Origin: Oceanospirillaceae bacterium
GTDB taxonomy: Bacteria; Pseudomonadota; Gammaproteobacteria; Pseudomonadales; Balneatricaceae
DNA: 39,479 nt
Assembly: GCA_003521845.1 (NCBI GenBank)
Contig: DPHB01000061.1
Span: forward strand, 25,713 to 65,191
Direction: 5' to 3'
Positions 15,703 to 23,780 of the stretch are shown here, in pieces. The notes beneath the pieces are model-generated. The model was not told the origin of the DNA and ran no database searches. It saw only the letters and a program-made list of their open reading frames with translations. The position numbers and the translations under genes are program-made. Position 1 is the first letter of the stretch, and every line of letters starts with the position of its first letter.

Positions 15703-16191
15703 ATGGATTGCGCCAATTTTCTTGCCATCGAAACTAGCCCCGAAGCCCCTTATTACCCTGTTGCTTGTGCCTGGAGTTTAGCCGATGGCACTATCAAGAC
15801 TAGCTTTATCATGCCTGCTGATGATTGGCCTAGTGAACTCTGCTATAGCGATCATTTGGACCTAGGTACCATTATGTCTCAGGGCCACTCGGTCAAAGAT
15901 GTGATTATTGAAATGAACGATGACCTCGATGGTCAGTGGGTCTTATGCCATGCCGATTTTACGCCAGCGGCAAGTTTTGAACATATTGCTGAGGCGATTG
16001 ATATACACCCCTCCTTTGAATGGAGCGATCGCACTAGCGATCTTGCCGAAGCGTTAAGTGACTATTGGCGTGAAGAGCTGCAAGATCTGAGCTTTGAACT
16101 AGGCTTAGACCTTACCCAAGCCGAAGACCAGGTACGTGTTATGCAGTTATGTTGGGCGCGCCGCAACGATCTCGTTGCCCACGACTGGTAA
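15703..16191 (+). CDS. Hypothetical protein resembling a degenerate DEDD-type 3'-5' exonuclease
   Basis: The 162-residue product is not a standard family member I recognise with certainty. Its start, FLAIETSPEAPYYPVACAWS, followed by an acidic loop and MPADDWP, resembles the first strands of small RNase H-fold exonucleases that begin FLDFEAS and continue YPIEIGWA and IRPEDDW. If so, the first catalytic aspartate is replaced by A8 while E10 remains, and no clear second or third Asp motif is seen. It could therefore be a non-catalytic relative. It is acidic and has no signal or membrane segment. It ends 5 bases before the YheU-family gene, so the two are probably cotranscribed. Confidence 0.6.
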   Translation: MDCANFLAIETSPEAPYYPVACAWSLADGTIKTSFIMPADDWPSELCYSDHLDLGTIMSQGHSVKDVIIEMNDDLDGQWVLCHADFTPAASFEHIAEAIDIHPSFEWSDRTSDLAEALSDYWREELQDLSFELGLDLTQAEDQVRVMQLCWARRNDLVAHDW

Positions 16192-16196
16192 ACCAC

Positions 16197-16445
16197 ATGA
16201 TTATTCCTTGGCGTCAAATACCGGCAGCAACCCTAGATAATTTATTGCAAGAATACGCTAGTCGTGATGGTACTGATTACGGTCTAGTGGAAATTCCCTT
16301 GTCAACTAAGGTGGAGCAAATTAGAGGCCAGTTGCAAAGTGGTCAGGTTGTTATCGTGTATAGTGAGCTACACGAAACAGTGAACCTGATGCTGGCTGAA
16401 GAGTTTGCTTTGAGTGAGCGAGACAGCGCTGAATTAGGTTATTGA
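16197..16445 (+). CDS. YheU family (UPF0270) protein
   Basis: The 82-residue protein has the family pattern MIIPWRQIPAATLDNLLQEY, REGTDYG-like SRDGTDYG and a C-terminal half with VIVYSELHETVN. Function is unknown in all species I am aware of. The ATG at 16197 was chosen because it gives the conserved IPW start; a longer frame would run back into the preceding gene. It follows the exonuclease-like gene by 5 bases. Confidence 0.9.
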   Translation: MIIPWRQIPAATLDNLLQEYASRDGTDYGLVEIPLSTKVEQIRGQLQSGQVVIVYSELHETVNLMLAEEFALSERDSAELGY

Positions 16446-16456
16446 TGGTGGTCATA

Positions 16457-16481
16457 TAGGGGTGTGCCAGACAGCCCCCTA
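16457..16481. promoter_or_regulatory. Inverted repeat upstream of acs (TAGGGG / CCCCTA)
   Basis: TAGGGG (16457-16462) and CCCCTA (16476-16481) flank 13 bases. No T tract follows, so it is more likely an operator than a terminator. A related GAGGGGC inverted repeat occurs before the DUF4212-symporter operon at 23400-23441, the other likely target of the acetate regulator. Confidence 0.35.
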
Positions 16482-16494
16482 GGCCAAAGTATTA

Positions 16495-16534
16495 TTCATT
16501 ATTCTGATAATGCTTGGTATAACTATCACCAAGC
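16495..16534 (+). promoter_or_regulatory. Candidate acs promoter with an overlapping 7-bp inverted repeat
   Basis: TTCATT (16495-16500) and TATAAC (16518-16523) are 17 bases apart. The exact inverted repeat GCTTGGT (16512-16518) / ACCAAGC (16528-16534) with a 9-base spacer brackets the -10 element, which suggests a protein-binding site or transcript hairpin in the acs leader. The -35 match is weak, as is usual for activator-dependent promoters. Confidence 0.35.
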
Positions 16535-16582
16535 TAGCATAACGCTAATAATTTTATATATTTCACCAGTTAGGATACTAGT

Positions 16583-18523
16583 ATGAGCGACGTGAAGACC
16601 TATCCAGTAGATCCACAAGTAGCTGCAAATTCATGGGCTGACGAAGCCACCCGTGCCGCTATGTACGAGGAGTCAGTAAGCAATCCCGATGCATTCTGGG
16701 GCAAGCAAGCGGAAATGCTTGATTGGGTTAAAGCCCCTACTAAGATCAAAGATACCTCATTTGCCCCAGGCAATGTGGATATTAACTGGTACGCCGACGG
16801 TGAGCTAAACGTGGCAGCAAACTGCCTAGATCGTCACTTAGCTGAGCATGGCGAAGAAATAGCCATTATTTGGGAGGGTGATAACCCTGCTGAATCGCGT
16901 CACATTAGCTACCGTGAATTACACGCTGAAGTATGTAAGCTCAGTAACGCACTATTGGCCCAAGGCGCCAAGAAAGGCGACGTCGTCACACTATACATGC
17001 CGATGATTCCTGAAGCGGCTGTTGCCATGCTAGCTTGTGCTCGCATTGGTGCTGTGCACTCGGTAATTTTTGGTGGTTTCTCTCCAGACGCTATTGCTGG
17101 CCGCGTTGAAGGTGCCAACAGTACGATCGTTATCACCGCAGACGAAGGTTTGCGTGGCGGCCGTAGCGTGCCGCTTAAGGCGAACGTTGATACTGCACTT
17201 GCTAACATGGACAGTGTAAACACGGTTATCGTTGTTAAGCGCACCGGTGGTGATATTGCTTGGGTTGAAGGTCGTGACGTTTGGTACTCCGACATTGTCG
17301 AGCCCGCTTCTGCTGAACACACGCCGCAAGTGATGAATGCTGAAGACCCTCTGTTTATTCTTTATACATCGGGTTCTACTGGCCAGCCTAAGGGTCTAGA
17401 GCACACTAGTGGTGGTTACCTTGTATGGGCCGCCATGACGCACCGTTATGTATTTGACTACAAACCTGGTGATATCTACTGGTGTACCGCTGACGTTGGT
17501 TGGATTACTGGCCATAGCTACATCGTATACGGCCCACTAGCTAACCGTGCTACCAGCTTGATGTTTGAAGGTGTGCCAAACTACCCAACTAATTCGCGTT
17601 TTGGTGATGTGATCGCCAAGCATAAGGTTAACCAGTTCTACACAGCCCCTACGGCAATTCGTGCGCTAATGCAGCATGGTGACGACGTATTGGCAGGTGC
17701 AGACCTATCCAGTATCACGCTATTGGGTTCGGTCGGTGAGCCCATCAACCCAGAAGCTTGGACTTGGTACCGCAACATCTTTGGTAACGGTACAGCACCT
17801 ATTGTTGATACCTGGTGGCAGACAGAAACAGGTGGTCATATGATTACCCCAATGCCGGGTTCTGTTGCCACTAAGCCGGGTTCTGCAACCCTACCATTCT
17901 TTGGTGTGCAGCCTGCCTTGGTTGATAACGAAGGCGTGCTTATTGAAGGCGCAGCGGAAGGTAACTTGGTTATCACCGATAGCTGGCCTGGCCAAGCCCG
18001 TTCCATCTGGGGCAATCACGAGCGCTTTGAAGAGACTTACTTCTCTACCTTCCAAAACTACTACTTCACTGGTGACGGCGCCCGTCGTGACGAAGATGGT
18101 TATTTTTGGATCACTGGCCGTGTTGATGACGTACTAAACGTTTCGGGTCACCGTATGGGTACGGCCGAAATCGAAAGTTCTTTGGTGGCTCACGCCGGCA
18201 CCTCTGAAGCGGCTGTTGTTGGCTACCCACACGAAATCAAGGGTCAGGGCATCTACTGCTACGTTACCCTAAAAGACGGTGTAGAAGCCACGGATGAGCT
18301 AATGAAGGAATTGCGTACTTGGGTGCGTACTGACATTGGTCCAATCGCTTCGCCCGACTTTATCCAATTTGCACCAAGCCTACCTAAGACGCGTTCTGGT
18401 AAGATTATGCGCCGTATCCTGCGCAAAATTGCCGCCAACGATTTTGGTGAACTAGGTGATACCTCCACCTTGGCTGACCCAAGCGTGGTTGATGATTTGA
18501 TTGACAACCGTCGCAATCGCTAG
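16583..18523 (+). CDS. acs: Acetyl-coenzyme A synthetase
   Basis: The 646-residue AMP-forming enzyme turns acetate, ATP and CoA into acetyl-CoA. Visible motifs are the P-loop-like TSGSTGQPKG, the TWWQTETGG adenylate-binding motif, YFTGDGARRDEDGY with the hinge aspartate region, and PKTRSGKIMRR near the C-terminus. In the last, K607 matches the lysine whose acetylation by Pat-type enzymes switches Salmonella Acs off (K609 there). The gene has its own promoter region of 137 bases and a strong terminator. It lies just upstream of the response regulator of the acetate-switch system, which in Vibrio and Pseudomonas activates acs. Confidence 0.97.
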   Translation: MSDVKTYPVDPQVAANSWADEATRAAMYEESVSNPDAFWGKQAEMLDWVKAPTKIKDTSFAPGNVDINWYADGELNVAANCLDRHLAEHGEEIAIIWEGDNPAESRHISYRELHAEVCKLSNALLAQGAKKGDVVTLYMPMIPEAAVAMLACARIGAVHSVIFGGFSPDAIAGRVEGANSTIVITADEGLRGGRSVPLKANVDTALANMDSVNTVIVVKRTGGDIAWVEGRDVWYSDIVEPASAEHTPQVMNAEDPLFILYTSGSTGQPKGLEHTSGGYLVWAAMTHRYVFDYKPGDIYWCTADVGWITGHSYIVYGPLANRATSLMFEGVPNYPTNSRFGDVIAKHKVNQFYTAPTAIRALMQHGDDVLAGADLSSITLLGSVGEPINPEAWTWYRNIFGNGTAPIVDTWWQTETGGHMITPMPGSVATKPGSATLPFFGVQPALVDNEGVLIEGAAEGNLVITDSWPGQARSIWGNHERFEETYFSTFQNYYFTGDGARRDEDGYFWITGRVDDVLNVSGHRMGTAEIESSLVAHAGTSEAAVVGYPHEIKGQGIYCYVTLKDGVEATDELMKELRTWVRTDIGPIASPDFIQFAPSLPKTRSGKIMRRILRKIAANDFGELGDTSTLADPSVVDDLIDNRRNR

Positions 18524-18538
18524 ACGGTACTAAATAAA

Positions 18539-18573
18539 GGTCAGGGAGTTGTCGCTCGCCTGGCCTTTTTTTT
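18539..18573 (+). terminator. Intrinsic terminator after acs
   Basis: GGTCAGG (18539-18545) pairs with CCTGGCC (18559-18565), with one G-T pair, around a 13-base loop, and is followed by eight T residues. Confidence 0.9.
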
Positions 18574-18709
18574 GCCCGTTGTTTATGTTCGGTATTTTGC
18601 TGGACGTTTTTCACACAAAGCCTTTCCCTGAGAGTGGATTTGTTCTATTCTTTCAAGTTATAGAAAGTCTTGTTGTTATTTGTAAAGTCCATGTTGTAGA
18701 GAGGTTTGT

Positions 18710-19369
18710 GTGAATCACACTATTATTATCGCCGACGACCATCCTTTGTTTCGCGCTGCTTTGAAGCAAGCATTAGTAAATGCAGTAGATGACGCGCGTA
18801 TTCTAGAAGCCGAAAGCCTTAAGCAGCTTGAGCAACATGTACATGGCGAAATTGATTTGGTGTTGCTGGATTTGCATATGCCTGGTGCTAACGGTTTTTC
18901 TAGCCTCATTTATTTGCGCAACCATTTTCCAGCAGTGCCCGTGGTGGTAGTTTCTGGCAACGAACAACCTAGTGTAATGCATCGTGCTGTACAGTTTGGG
19001 GCCTCTGGTTTTATTCCTAAGTCTTCATCCATGGACACCATTGCTGATGCCATTGGTGAAGTGTTGGGTGGTGAAGTGTGGTTGCCGGCAGACTTGCCGG
19101 ATATGGATGCCGCTACTGATGCTGAAGACAACAAGTTTGCTGAACAGCTAGCAACCCTAACGCCGCAACAGTTCAAGGTCTTGATTATGTTGACGGAAGG
19201 TTTACTTAATAAGCAGATTGCCTACGAGCTGGAGGTGTCTGAAGCCACCATCAAGGCTCACGTAACCGCTATCCTACGTAAGCTAGGTGTGTACAGCCGT
19301 ACCCAAGCCGTTATTGCGGCTAGTCGCCTGCAAATAGATCACCCTCAAGATCAACAAGTCAGCCAGTAA
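18710..19369 (+). CDS. crbR: LuxR-family response regulator, CrbR/ErdR type
   Basis: The 219-residue protein has a receiver domain (about residues 1-125, acidic pair D9-D10, phospho-acceptor D54 in VLLDLHMPG, KSSS near the end) and a LuxR-type helix-turn-helix (about 148-210, LTPQQFKVLIMLTEG, NKQIAYELEVSEATIKAHV). In Vibrio (CrbR) and Pseudomonas (ErdR) the closest-looking regulators are paired with a symporter-domain kinase and turn on acs. Here it lies 186 bases after acs and converges on just such a kinase, which supports the assignment. GTG at 18710 is preceded by AGAGAGG. The stop codon lies at the edge of its own terminator. Confidence 0.82.
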   Translation: MNHTIIIADDHPLFRAALKQALVNAVDDARILEAESLKQLEQHVHGEIDLVLLDLHMPGANGFSSLIYLRNHFPAVPVVVVSGNEQPSVMHRAVQFGASGFIPKSSSMDTIADAIGEVLGGEVWLPADLPDMDAATDAEDNKFAEQLATLTPQQFKVLIMLTEGLLNKQIAYELEVSEATIKAHVTAILRKLGVYSRTQAVIAASRLQIDHPQDQQVSQ

Positions 19370-19394
19370 CACCCTCTCAGGGACTGGCTTTTTT
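19361..19394 (+). terminator. Two-part terminator overlapping the crbR stop codon
   Basis: AGCCAGT (19361-19367) pairs with ACTGGCT (19383-19389). Inside, after a four-base AACA bulge, CCCT pairs with AGGG around CTC, and a T tract follows to 19394. The left arm includes the last two codons and the first base of the stop. The right arm is the GGGACTGGCT piece of repeat module A. Confidence 0.85.
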
Positions 19395-19432
19395 GCCTAG
19401 CAAAAGTGCCTGTCCCGTTCATTACCTCTCCG
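19380..19432. repeat. Mosaic dispersed repeat, module A (copy 2)
   Basis: GGGACTGGCT (19380-19389), CAAAAGTGCCTGTCCC (19401-19416) and TTACCTCTCCG (19422-19432) repeat the pieces at 7337-7402 in the same order, with shorter spacers. The gene-free stretch 19370-19732 contains the crbR terminator, this repeat and the 209-bp inverted-repeat element. No gene was seen in it. Confidence 0.75.
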
Positions 19433-19490
19433 AATTTCAATTATTACTAAGTAAAGAAATAGTGGTTCCTTGCTGCGTGATTGGAGCACG

Positions 19491-19699
19491 GCTTGAGCCA
19501 TGAACTGGTTTTTAGAGTTGGCCTAACTTCCTTGGCTGGCTGCGCCAGCTACCCTGCGCTGCCCACTAGTCCATGGGCGCTGCGGAACTCGGCCTAAACA
19601 ACAGGCCTCAAACAGTCCTCGCGCTATTTCCATGGCCTAGTAGTCATGCTCGGCTGCGTCATAATCGGCCAACTCTAAAAACCAGCCCATGTCTCAAGC
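19491..19699. repeat. 209-bp palindromic element with 33-bp arms (MITE-like)
   Basis: The left arm 19491-19523 and the reverse complement of the right arm 19667-19699 agree at 30 of 33 positions, with the identical inner run CTGGTTTTTAGAGTTGGCC. The interior holds further pairings: GCTGGCtgcGCCAGC, GGCCT/AGGCC around AAACAAC, and nested ACTAG/CTAGT with CCATGG and GCGC on both sides. No open frame of note and no terminal duplication was confirmed. It sits between the convergent crbR and crbS genes, a usual landing place for small non-coding mobile elements. Confidence 0.75.
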
Positions 19700-19732
19700 C
19701 CTCAACATCCAGCATCAGGGTATTATTCCTTA

Positions 19733-22700
19733 CTAGTTCTCCATATCATAAGCCTTAGCTTTGGCTTGCAGTTGGCCTAGGGTGGCGCGTAGTGGCGCTG
19801 GCTTGACGGGTTTGTGCAGGACAGTGGCATCTGCCTGACGAATGGTGTCAATCACTTCTTCCGTGCGGTCAGCCGTAATGCAAGTAGCGGGAATAGGGCG
19901 GTTGTACACTTGGCGTAAGCGCGCCAAGGCCTCGATGCCTGTGGCACCCTGGTTGAGGTGATAATCCACTAGCACAACGTTAGGTTCAAAGCTCTCTTGC
20001 ACCATTAGCTCCAGTGCTTGGGATACGTCAATGGCAGTGACAACACGGCACCCCCAACCTTCTAGTAGCTTGCGCATACCCACCAAAATAGGCTCTTCGT
20101 TATCAATAAATAATACCTGTAAACCGGCCAGTGGGCTGCTCGCCTTGCGCGTAGCGGTGGCATTTTCTAACACCGCTTTGCGTACCAGTGATGGATCTCC
20201 TAGGGGCACCAGGATACTAAATACGCTACCCGCACCCTGCCAAGAATCCACCTTCAGCTGATGCTTCAACATGCGTGCCGTGCGATCAGCAATGGCGAGG
20301 CCTAATCCAAGGCCTTTTATTTCATTGGTGGCTGGGTGATCTAGGCGTTTAAATTCCTCAAATACTTCGTGCATTTTTTGCGCAGGAATGCCCACACCGG
20401 TATCCCAAACTTGGATTTCTAGCAAATTGTCACGCTGACGACAGCCTAGAAGTACCTTGCCCTTGGGTGTGTAACGTACGGCGTTGGTGAGGAAGTTTTG
20501 AATAATACGGCGTAGGTGGCTTTGGTCACTGTGCACCGTATGATGGCTAGATACGTGGTGAAATTCAATGCCTTTCTCCTTACACATTACCTTCAGTTCG
20601 GCGCTTAGCTTTTGGAAAATATCGTCAATAGCAAAGTGCGATAAGTCTGGTTGCAGGTTGCCGGCATCTAGCTTGGAAATAGCGATAAGGGTGGATATCA
20701 GTTCTTCTGCTGCGCCAAGGGAGTCATCCAAGTGGCTTAGGGTTTCCGCTAGCTCACCTTCAGGGTGCTTTTGCGACAATGCGGAAGAGAACAAGCGAGC
20801 AGCGTTGAGAGGTTGCAACAAATCGTGACTAGCGGCAGCTAAAAAGCGCGTCTTACTTTGGTTGGCTTGGTCGGCCACCGTTTTTGCAGTGGTGAGCTGG
20901 CTGTTGGCTACAGACAGTTCTTTAGTCCGATCATTAACCCGAGATTCTAGGGTTTCGTTAGTTTCCTTGAGCGCTTTTTCCGTGCGTTTGTATTCAGTGA
21001 TATCCAGATAGGTGTTCACATAGCCACCACCAGGCATAGTGTTACCGCGCACTTCCAGTACACGTCCGTCTTTGCGGTACCGTAGGTGGGAGTGGGTGCG
21101 ACCTTGTTCGAGTACTTCCAAACGTTTAGCAACCATCTCGGTTAGGCTGCCGTTATCACCATAGTCGCCTTGCATGGCGTTGTGGGCAATGACGTCGGCG
21201 ATAGGGCGGCCCAAGCTTATCAGGCCTTCGGGGAACTGGAACATTTCCACATAACGTTGATTCCAGCAAACCAGCTTCATGTCTTTGTCGACCACGCTAA
21301 TGCCTTGGTCGACATTTTCAATGGTGGACTGCAGCATGGAGCGGTTAAATTTAAATAACTCAGAGGCTTCATCAACAATTGAAACCACATCACCCAGTTG
21401 CATTTCCTTGCCTTTTAGACTGGATGCCAAAATGATGCGTGCTGAAGACGCACCAATAACACCGGCCAGCATGCGTTCGGCATAGTTGATGAGTTCTTGG
21501 CTGATGGGGGCGTTGGGGTTTAAAGACTGGCCGCTATTGCGAGCAAAAGTATGGAAGGCATCGCGCGTTCGGCTAGTGCCCAAAAAACGCTCGCATAAAG
21601 TTTGTAGATCGGCAAAGCGTGCGTTGTCAAAATCGGATGGTGTGCCTTCCACAGAGCCGCTAATACGAAGGTCAACAAAATGGTCAGCTTGAATGCGGTC
21701 CTGTAAGCGGGCCTCTGTGGAACGCGAGAACCAATAGTAAGCTAGGCTGTTTAGGGTCAAGGACAAGATAGTGGCATGGCTGATAGGGTCAAAACCGTCA
21801 ATGCCAAACAAGGCAGTCGGGCGCAGCCAGCTAATACCAAATGGTCCATGCTCAAGTAGGCTTTCGATACCAATACCAACACTGGTGAGTGACGGAATTA
21901 ATAAGGTGTAACACCAGATGGCAAAGCCCACACTTAAACCAAACAAAGCGCCGTAACGATTACCTCGACGCCAAAATACCGCGCCAATAAGGGCTGGTGC
22001 AAATTGGGCTACCGCAACAAAAGCGATCAGCCCCAAGGATACCAAACTGTTGTTGTCACCAATCAGTGAGAAATAGCCATACGCTGCCATCAATATACCC
22101 ACAATGGTGACGCGGCGAACTTTTAACAGTAGGCGACCAATATCCTTGTCACGGGAGGGTTCTAGCGGTGACAGCTTAAACACCATAGGCATGATGATAT
22201 CGTTGCTGATCATGGTGCTGATAGAGATGGTTGCCACGATTACCATGCCAGTGGCCGCGGACAAGCCGCCAATGTAAGCGAGCGTGGCAAGGCTGGTCGC
22301 ACCATCCATTAAAGGTACCATCAGTACATAGGTATCGGAGGCAACAGCGCTACCGTTAAACATCATATTGCCGGCCGCGGCAATAGGCAGCATAAACACA
22401 CTAAAAGTTAGCAAGTAAGCGGGAAACATCCAGCGCGCGGTGTGTATATCCCGTGGGTCGGTGTTTTCCACGACACCGACCTGAAATTGCCGTGGTAGGC
22501 AGAGTATGGCCAACATGGCGAGTAAGGTTTCGGTTAAAAAGTTGACCTTAAATGGGTTGAATGCCGACATTTTTTCATACATGCCGCTTTGCGCTAGGTA
22601 GGTATTTAAACCGCCAAGACCGTCAAACACTTCAAAAATGACGTATAAACCCACAGCAACAAAAGCAATGAGCTTAATTAGCGACTCAAATGCCACGGCC

Positions 22701-23269
22701 AAGACCATACCTTCATGGTGTTCCGAGGCGTCTATATGTCGAGTGCCAAAGAGAATGGCAAAGACAGCCATGAATACAGCGACCACCAGGGCTGTGTCAT
22801 TCTGACTGGCAAAGGTACCAGTTTGGCCTACCATGATATTAAAGCTTTGGGCCACAGCTTTGAGTTGCAAGGCAATGTAAGGCAGGATGCCTAAGGTGGC
22901 CATGGTGGTGATTAAAACGGCTAGGCTGCGGCTCTTGCCATAACGCGAGGCAATAAAATCGGCGATGGTGGTGATGTTTTCTTGTTTGGCAATGAGTACA
23001 ATCTTGTATAACAAGCCCCAGCCAAGGATGAATAGCAAAATCGGGCCTAGGTAGATCGATAAAAATTCCCAGCCTTGGGTGGCGCGCGACACGGAACCGT
23101 AGAAGGTCCAAGACGTGCAGTAGACGGCCAAAGACAAGCTATAGATTACCGGCTTGCTAATGAGTCTTTTGCTGTTGGCGGCACTCTGGTTATCACCGTA
23201 ATAAGCGATGGCAAATAAAAGGCCTACATAGGCCACGGAGATAAGTAAAATTATCCAGGTATCCAACAT
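19733..23269 (-). CDS. crbS: Hybrid sensor histidine kinase with an N-terminal sodium/solute symporter domain, CrbS/MxtR type
   Basis: The 1178-residue protein is the only minus-strand gene. In order: a multi-pass SSS-family transporter domain (about residues 1-510, with KPVIYSLSLAVYCTSWTFYG typical of the CbrA/CrbS group), a linker resembling the STAC domain (about 540-625), a PAS domain (about 645-765), a coiled coil, HisKA with H815 in AASHDLLQPLNAA, HATPase (N box QNFLTNAVRYTP, G box WDTGVGIP) and a receiver domain with phospho-acceptor D1102 in VLVDYHL. CrbS and MxtR activate CrbR/ErdR and so acs, and the transporter domain may sense or carry a substrate. Gene position beside crbR, acs and a symporter fits. 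Divergent from the DUF4212 gene, with a 221-base shared upstream region. Confidence 0.88.
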   Translation of the reverse strand: MLDTWIILLISVAYVGLLFAIAYYGDNQSAANSKRLISKPVIYSLSLAVYCTSWTFYGSVSRATQGWEFLSIYLGPILLFILGWGLLYKIVLIAKQENITTIADFIASRYGKSRSLAVLITTMATLGILPYIALQLKAVAQSFNIMVGQTGTFASQNDTALVVAVFMAVFAILFGTRHIDASEHHEGMVLAVAFESLIKLIAFVAVGLYVIFEVFDGLGGLNTYLAQSGMYEKMSAFNPFKVNFLTETLLAMLAILCLPRQFQVGVVENTDPRDIHTARWMFPAYLLTFSVFMLPIAAAGNMMFNGSAVASDTYVLMVPLMDGATSLATLAYIGGLSAATGMVIVATISISTMISNDIIMPMVFKLSPLEPSRDKDIGRLLLKVRRVTIVGILMAAYGYFSLIGDNNSLVSLGLIAFVAVAQFAPALIGAVFWRRGNRYGALFGLSVGFAIWCYTLLIPSLTSVGIGIESLLEHGPFGISWLRPTALFGIDGFDPISHATILSLTLNSLAYYWFSRSTEARLQDRIQADHFVDLRISGSVEGTPSDFDNARFADLQTLCERFLGTSRTRDAFHTFARNSGQSLNPNAPISQELINYAERMLAGVIGASSARIILASSLKGKEMQLGDVVSIVDEASELFKFNRSMLQSTIENVDQGISVVDKDMKLVCWNQRYVEMFQFPEGLISLGRPIADVIAHNAMQGDYGDNGSLTEMVAKRLEVLEQGRTHSHLRYRKDGRVLEVRGNTMPGGGYVNTYLDITEYKRTEKALKETNETLESRVNDRTKELSVANSQLTTAKTVADQANQSKTRFLAAASHDLLQPLNAARLFSSALSQKHPEGELAETLSHLDDSLGAAEELISTLIAISKLDAGNLQPDLSHFAIDDIFQKLSAELKVMCKEKGIEFHHVSSHHTVHSDQSHLRRIIQNFLTNAVRYTPKGKVLLGCRQRDNLLEIQVWDTGVGIPAQKMHEVFEEFKRLDHPATNEIKGLGLGLAIADRTARMLKHQLKVDSWQGAGSVFSILVPLGDPSLVRKAVLENATATRKASSPLAGLQVLFIDNEEPILVGMRKLLEGWGCRVVTAIDVSQALELMVQESFEPNVVLVDYHLNQGATGIEALARLRQVYNRPIPATCITADRTEEVIDTIRQADATVLHKPVKPAPLRATLGQLQAKAKAYDMEN

Positions 23270-23399
23270 TAACGCGTGCTCCGTATTCTAGGCGTGGTGT
23301 TTATTTGTCATAAGCAAGGCATTGTAGCAAAGCTCAAGGCTGCTTTTGAATAATACTTTCTATTTGACTTAGTGCAAGGGCTTGAAATTAAGCCAGTTG

Positions 23400-23441
23400 A
23401 AAGGCCCTCATTAATTTAAAGGAATGGTTTAGAGGGGCTTT
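23400..23441. promoter_or_regulatory. Inverted repeat overlapping the symporter-operon promoter
   Basis: AAAGGCCCTC (23400-23409) and GAGGGGCTTT (23432-23441) are complementary at 9 of 10 positions with a 22-base spacer. The right arm lies inside the -35/-10 spacer of the promoter below. It could be a regulator site for either or both divergent genes. Confidence 0.35.
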
Positions 23442-23456
23442 AAATCATGTTATATT
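23428..23456 (+). promoter_or_regulatory. Candidate promoter for the DUF4212-symporter operon
   Basis: TTTAGA (23428-23433) and TATATT (23451-23456) are spaced by 17 bases, about 35 bases upstream of the first ATG of the operon. Confidence 0.5.
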
Positions 23457-23490
23457 GTCACTCGATTAACAATAATAACAAAGGCTAGCT

Positions 23491-23748
23491 ATGCAGCAAC
23501 AAGATTTGGCGCAGCGATATTGGCGCCGCAACCTGCAAATTATAATTACCTATCTCGTTATCTGGTTTTTAGTGTCATACGGCGCTGGGATTCTATTTGC
23601 TGATTTTTTGAATCAGTTTCAAATGTTTGGTTTTAAGCTTGGTTATTGGTTTGCTAATCAAGGCAGTGTATTGGTGTTTTGTCTGTTGACCGTCGCTTAT
23701 GCATTACGCATGAATCGCCTAGATAACGAGTTTGACGTACACGAATAA
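23491..23748 (+). CDS. DUF4212 small membrane subunit of a sodium/solute symporter
   Basis: An 85-residue protein with two membrane segments (about residues 17-38 and 55-75), starting RYWRRNLQIIITYLVIWFLVS and ending in a polar acidic tail. It belongs to the putative small-subunit family that always precedes the VC_2705-type symporter. The large subunit follows after 32 bases. By analogy with YjcH-ActP it may assist transport of a small carboxylate such as acetate; the substrate is an inference from the neighbours. Confidence 0.92.
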   Translation: MQQQDLAQRYWRRNLQIIITYLVIWFLVSYGAGILFADFLNQFQMFGFKLGYWFANQGSVLVFCLLTVAYALRMNRLDNEFDVHE

Positions 23749-23780
23749 TCTATTTACCCAGTGACATCCGGGATTGAATC

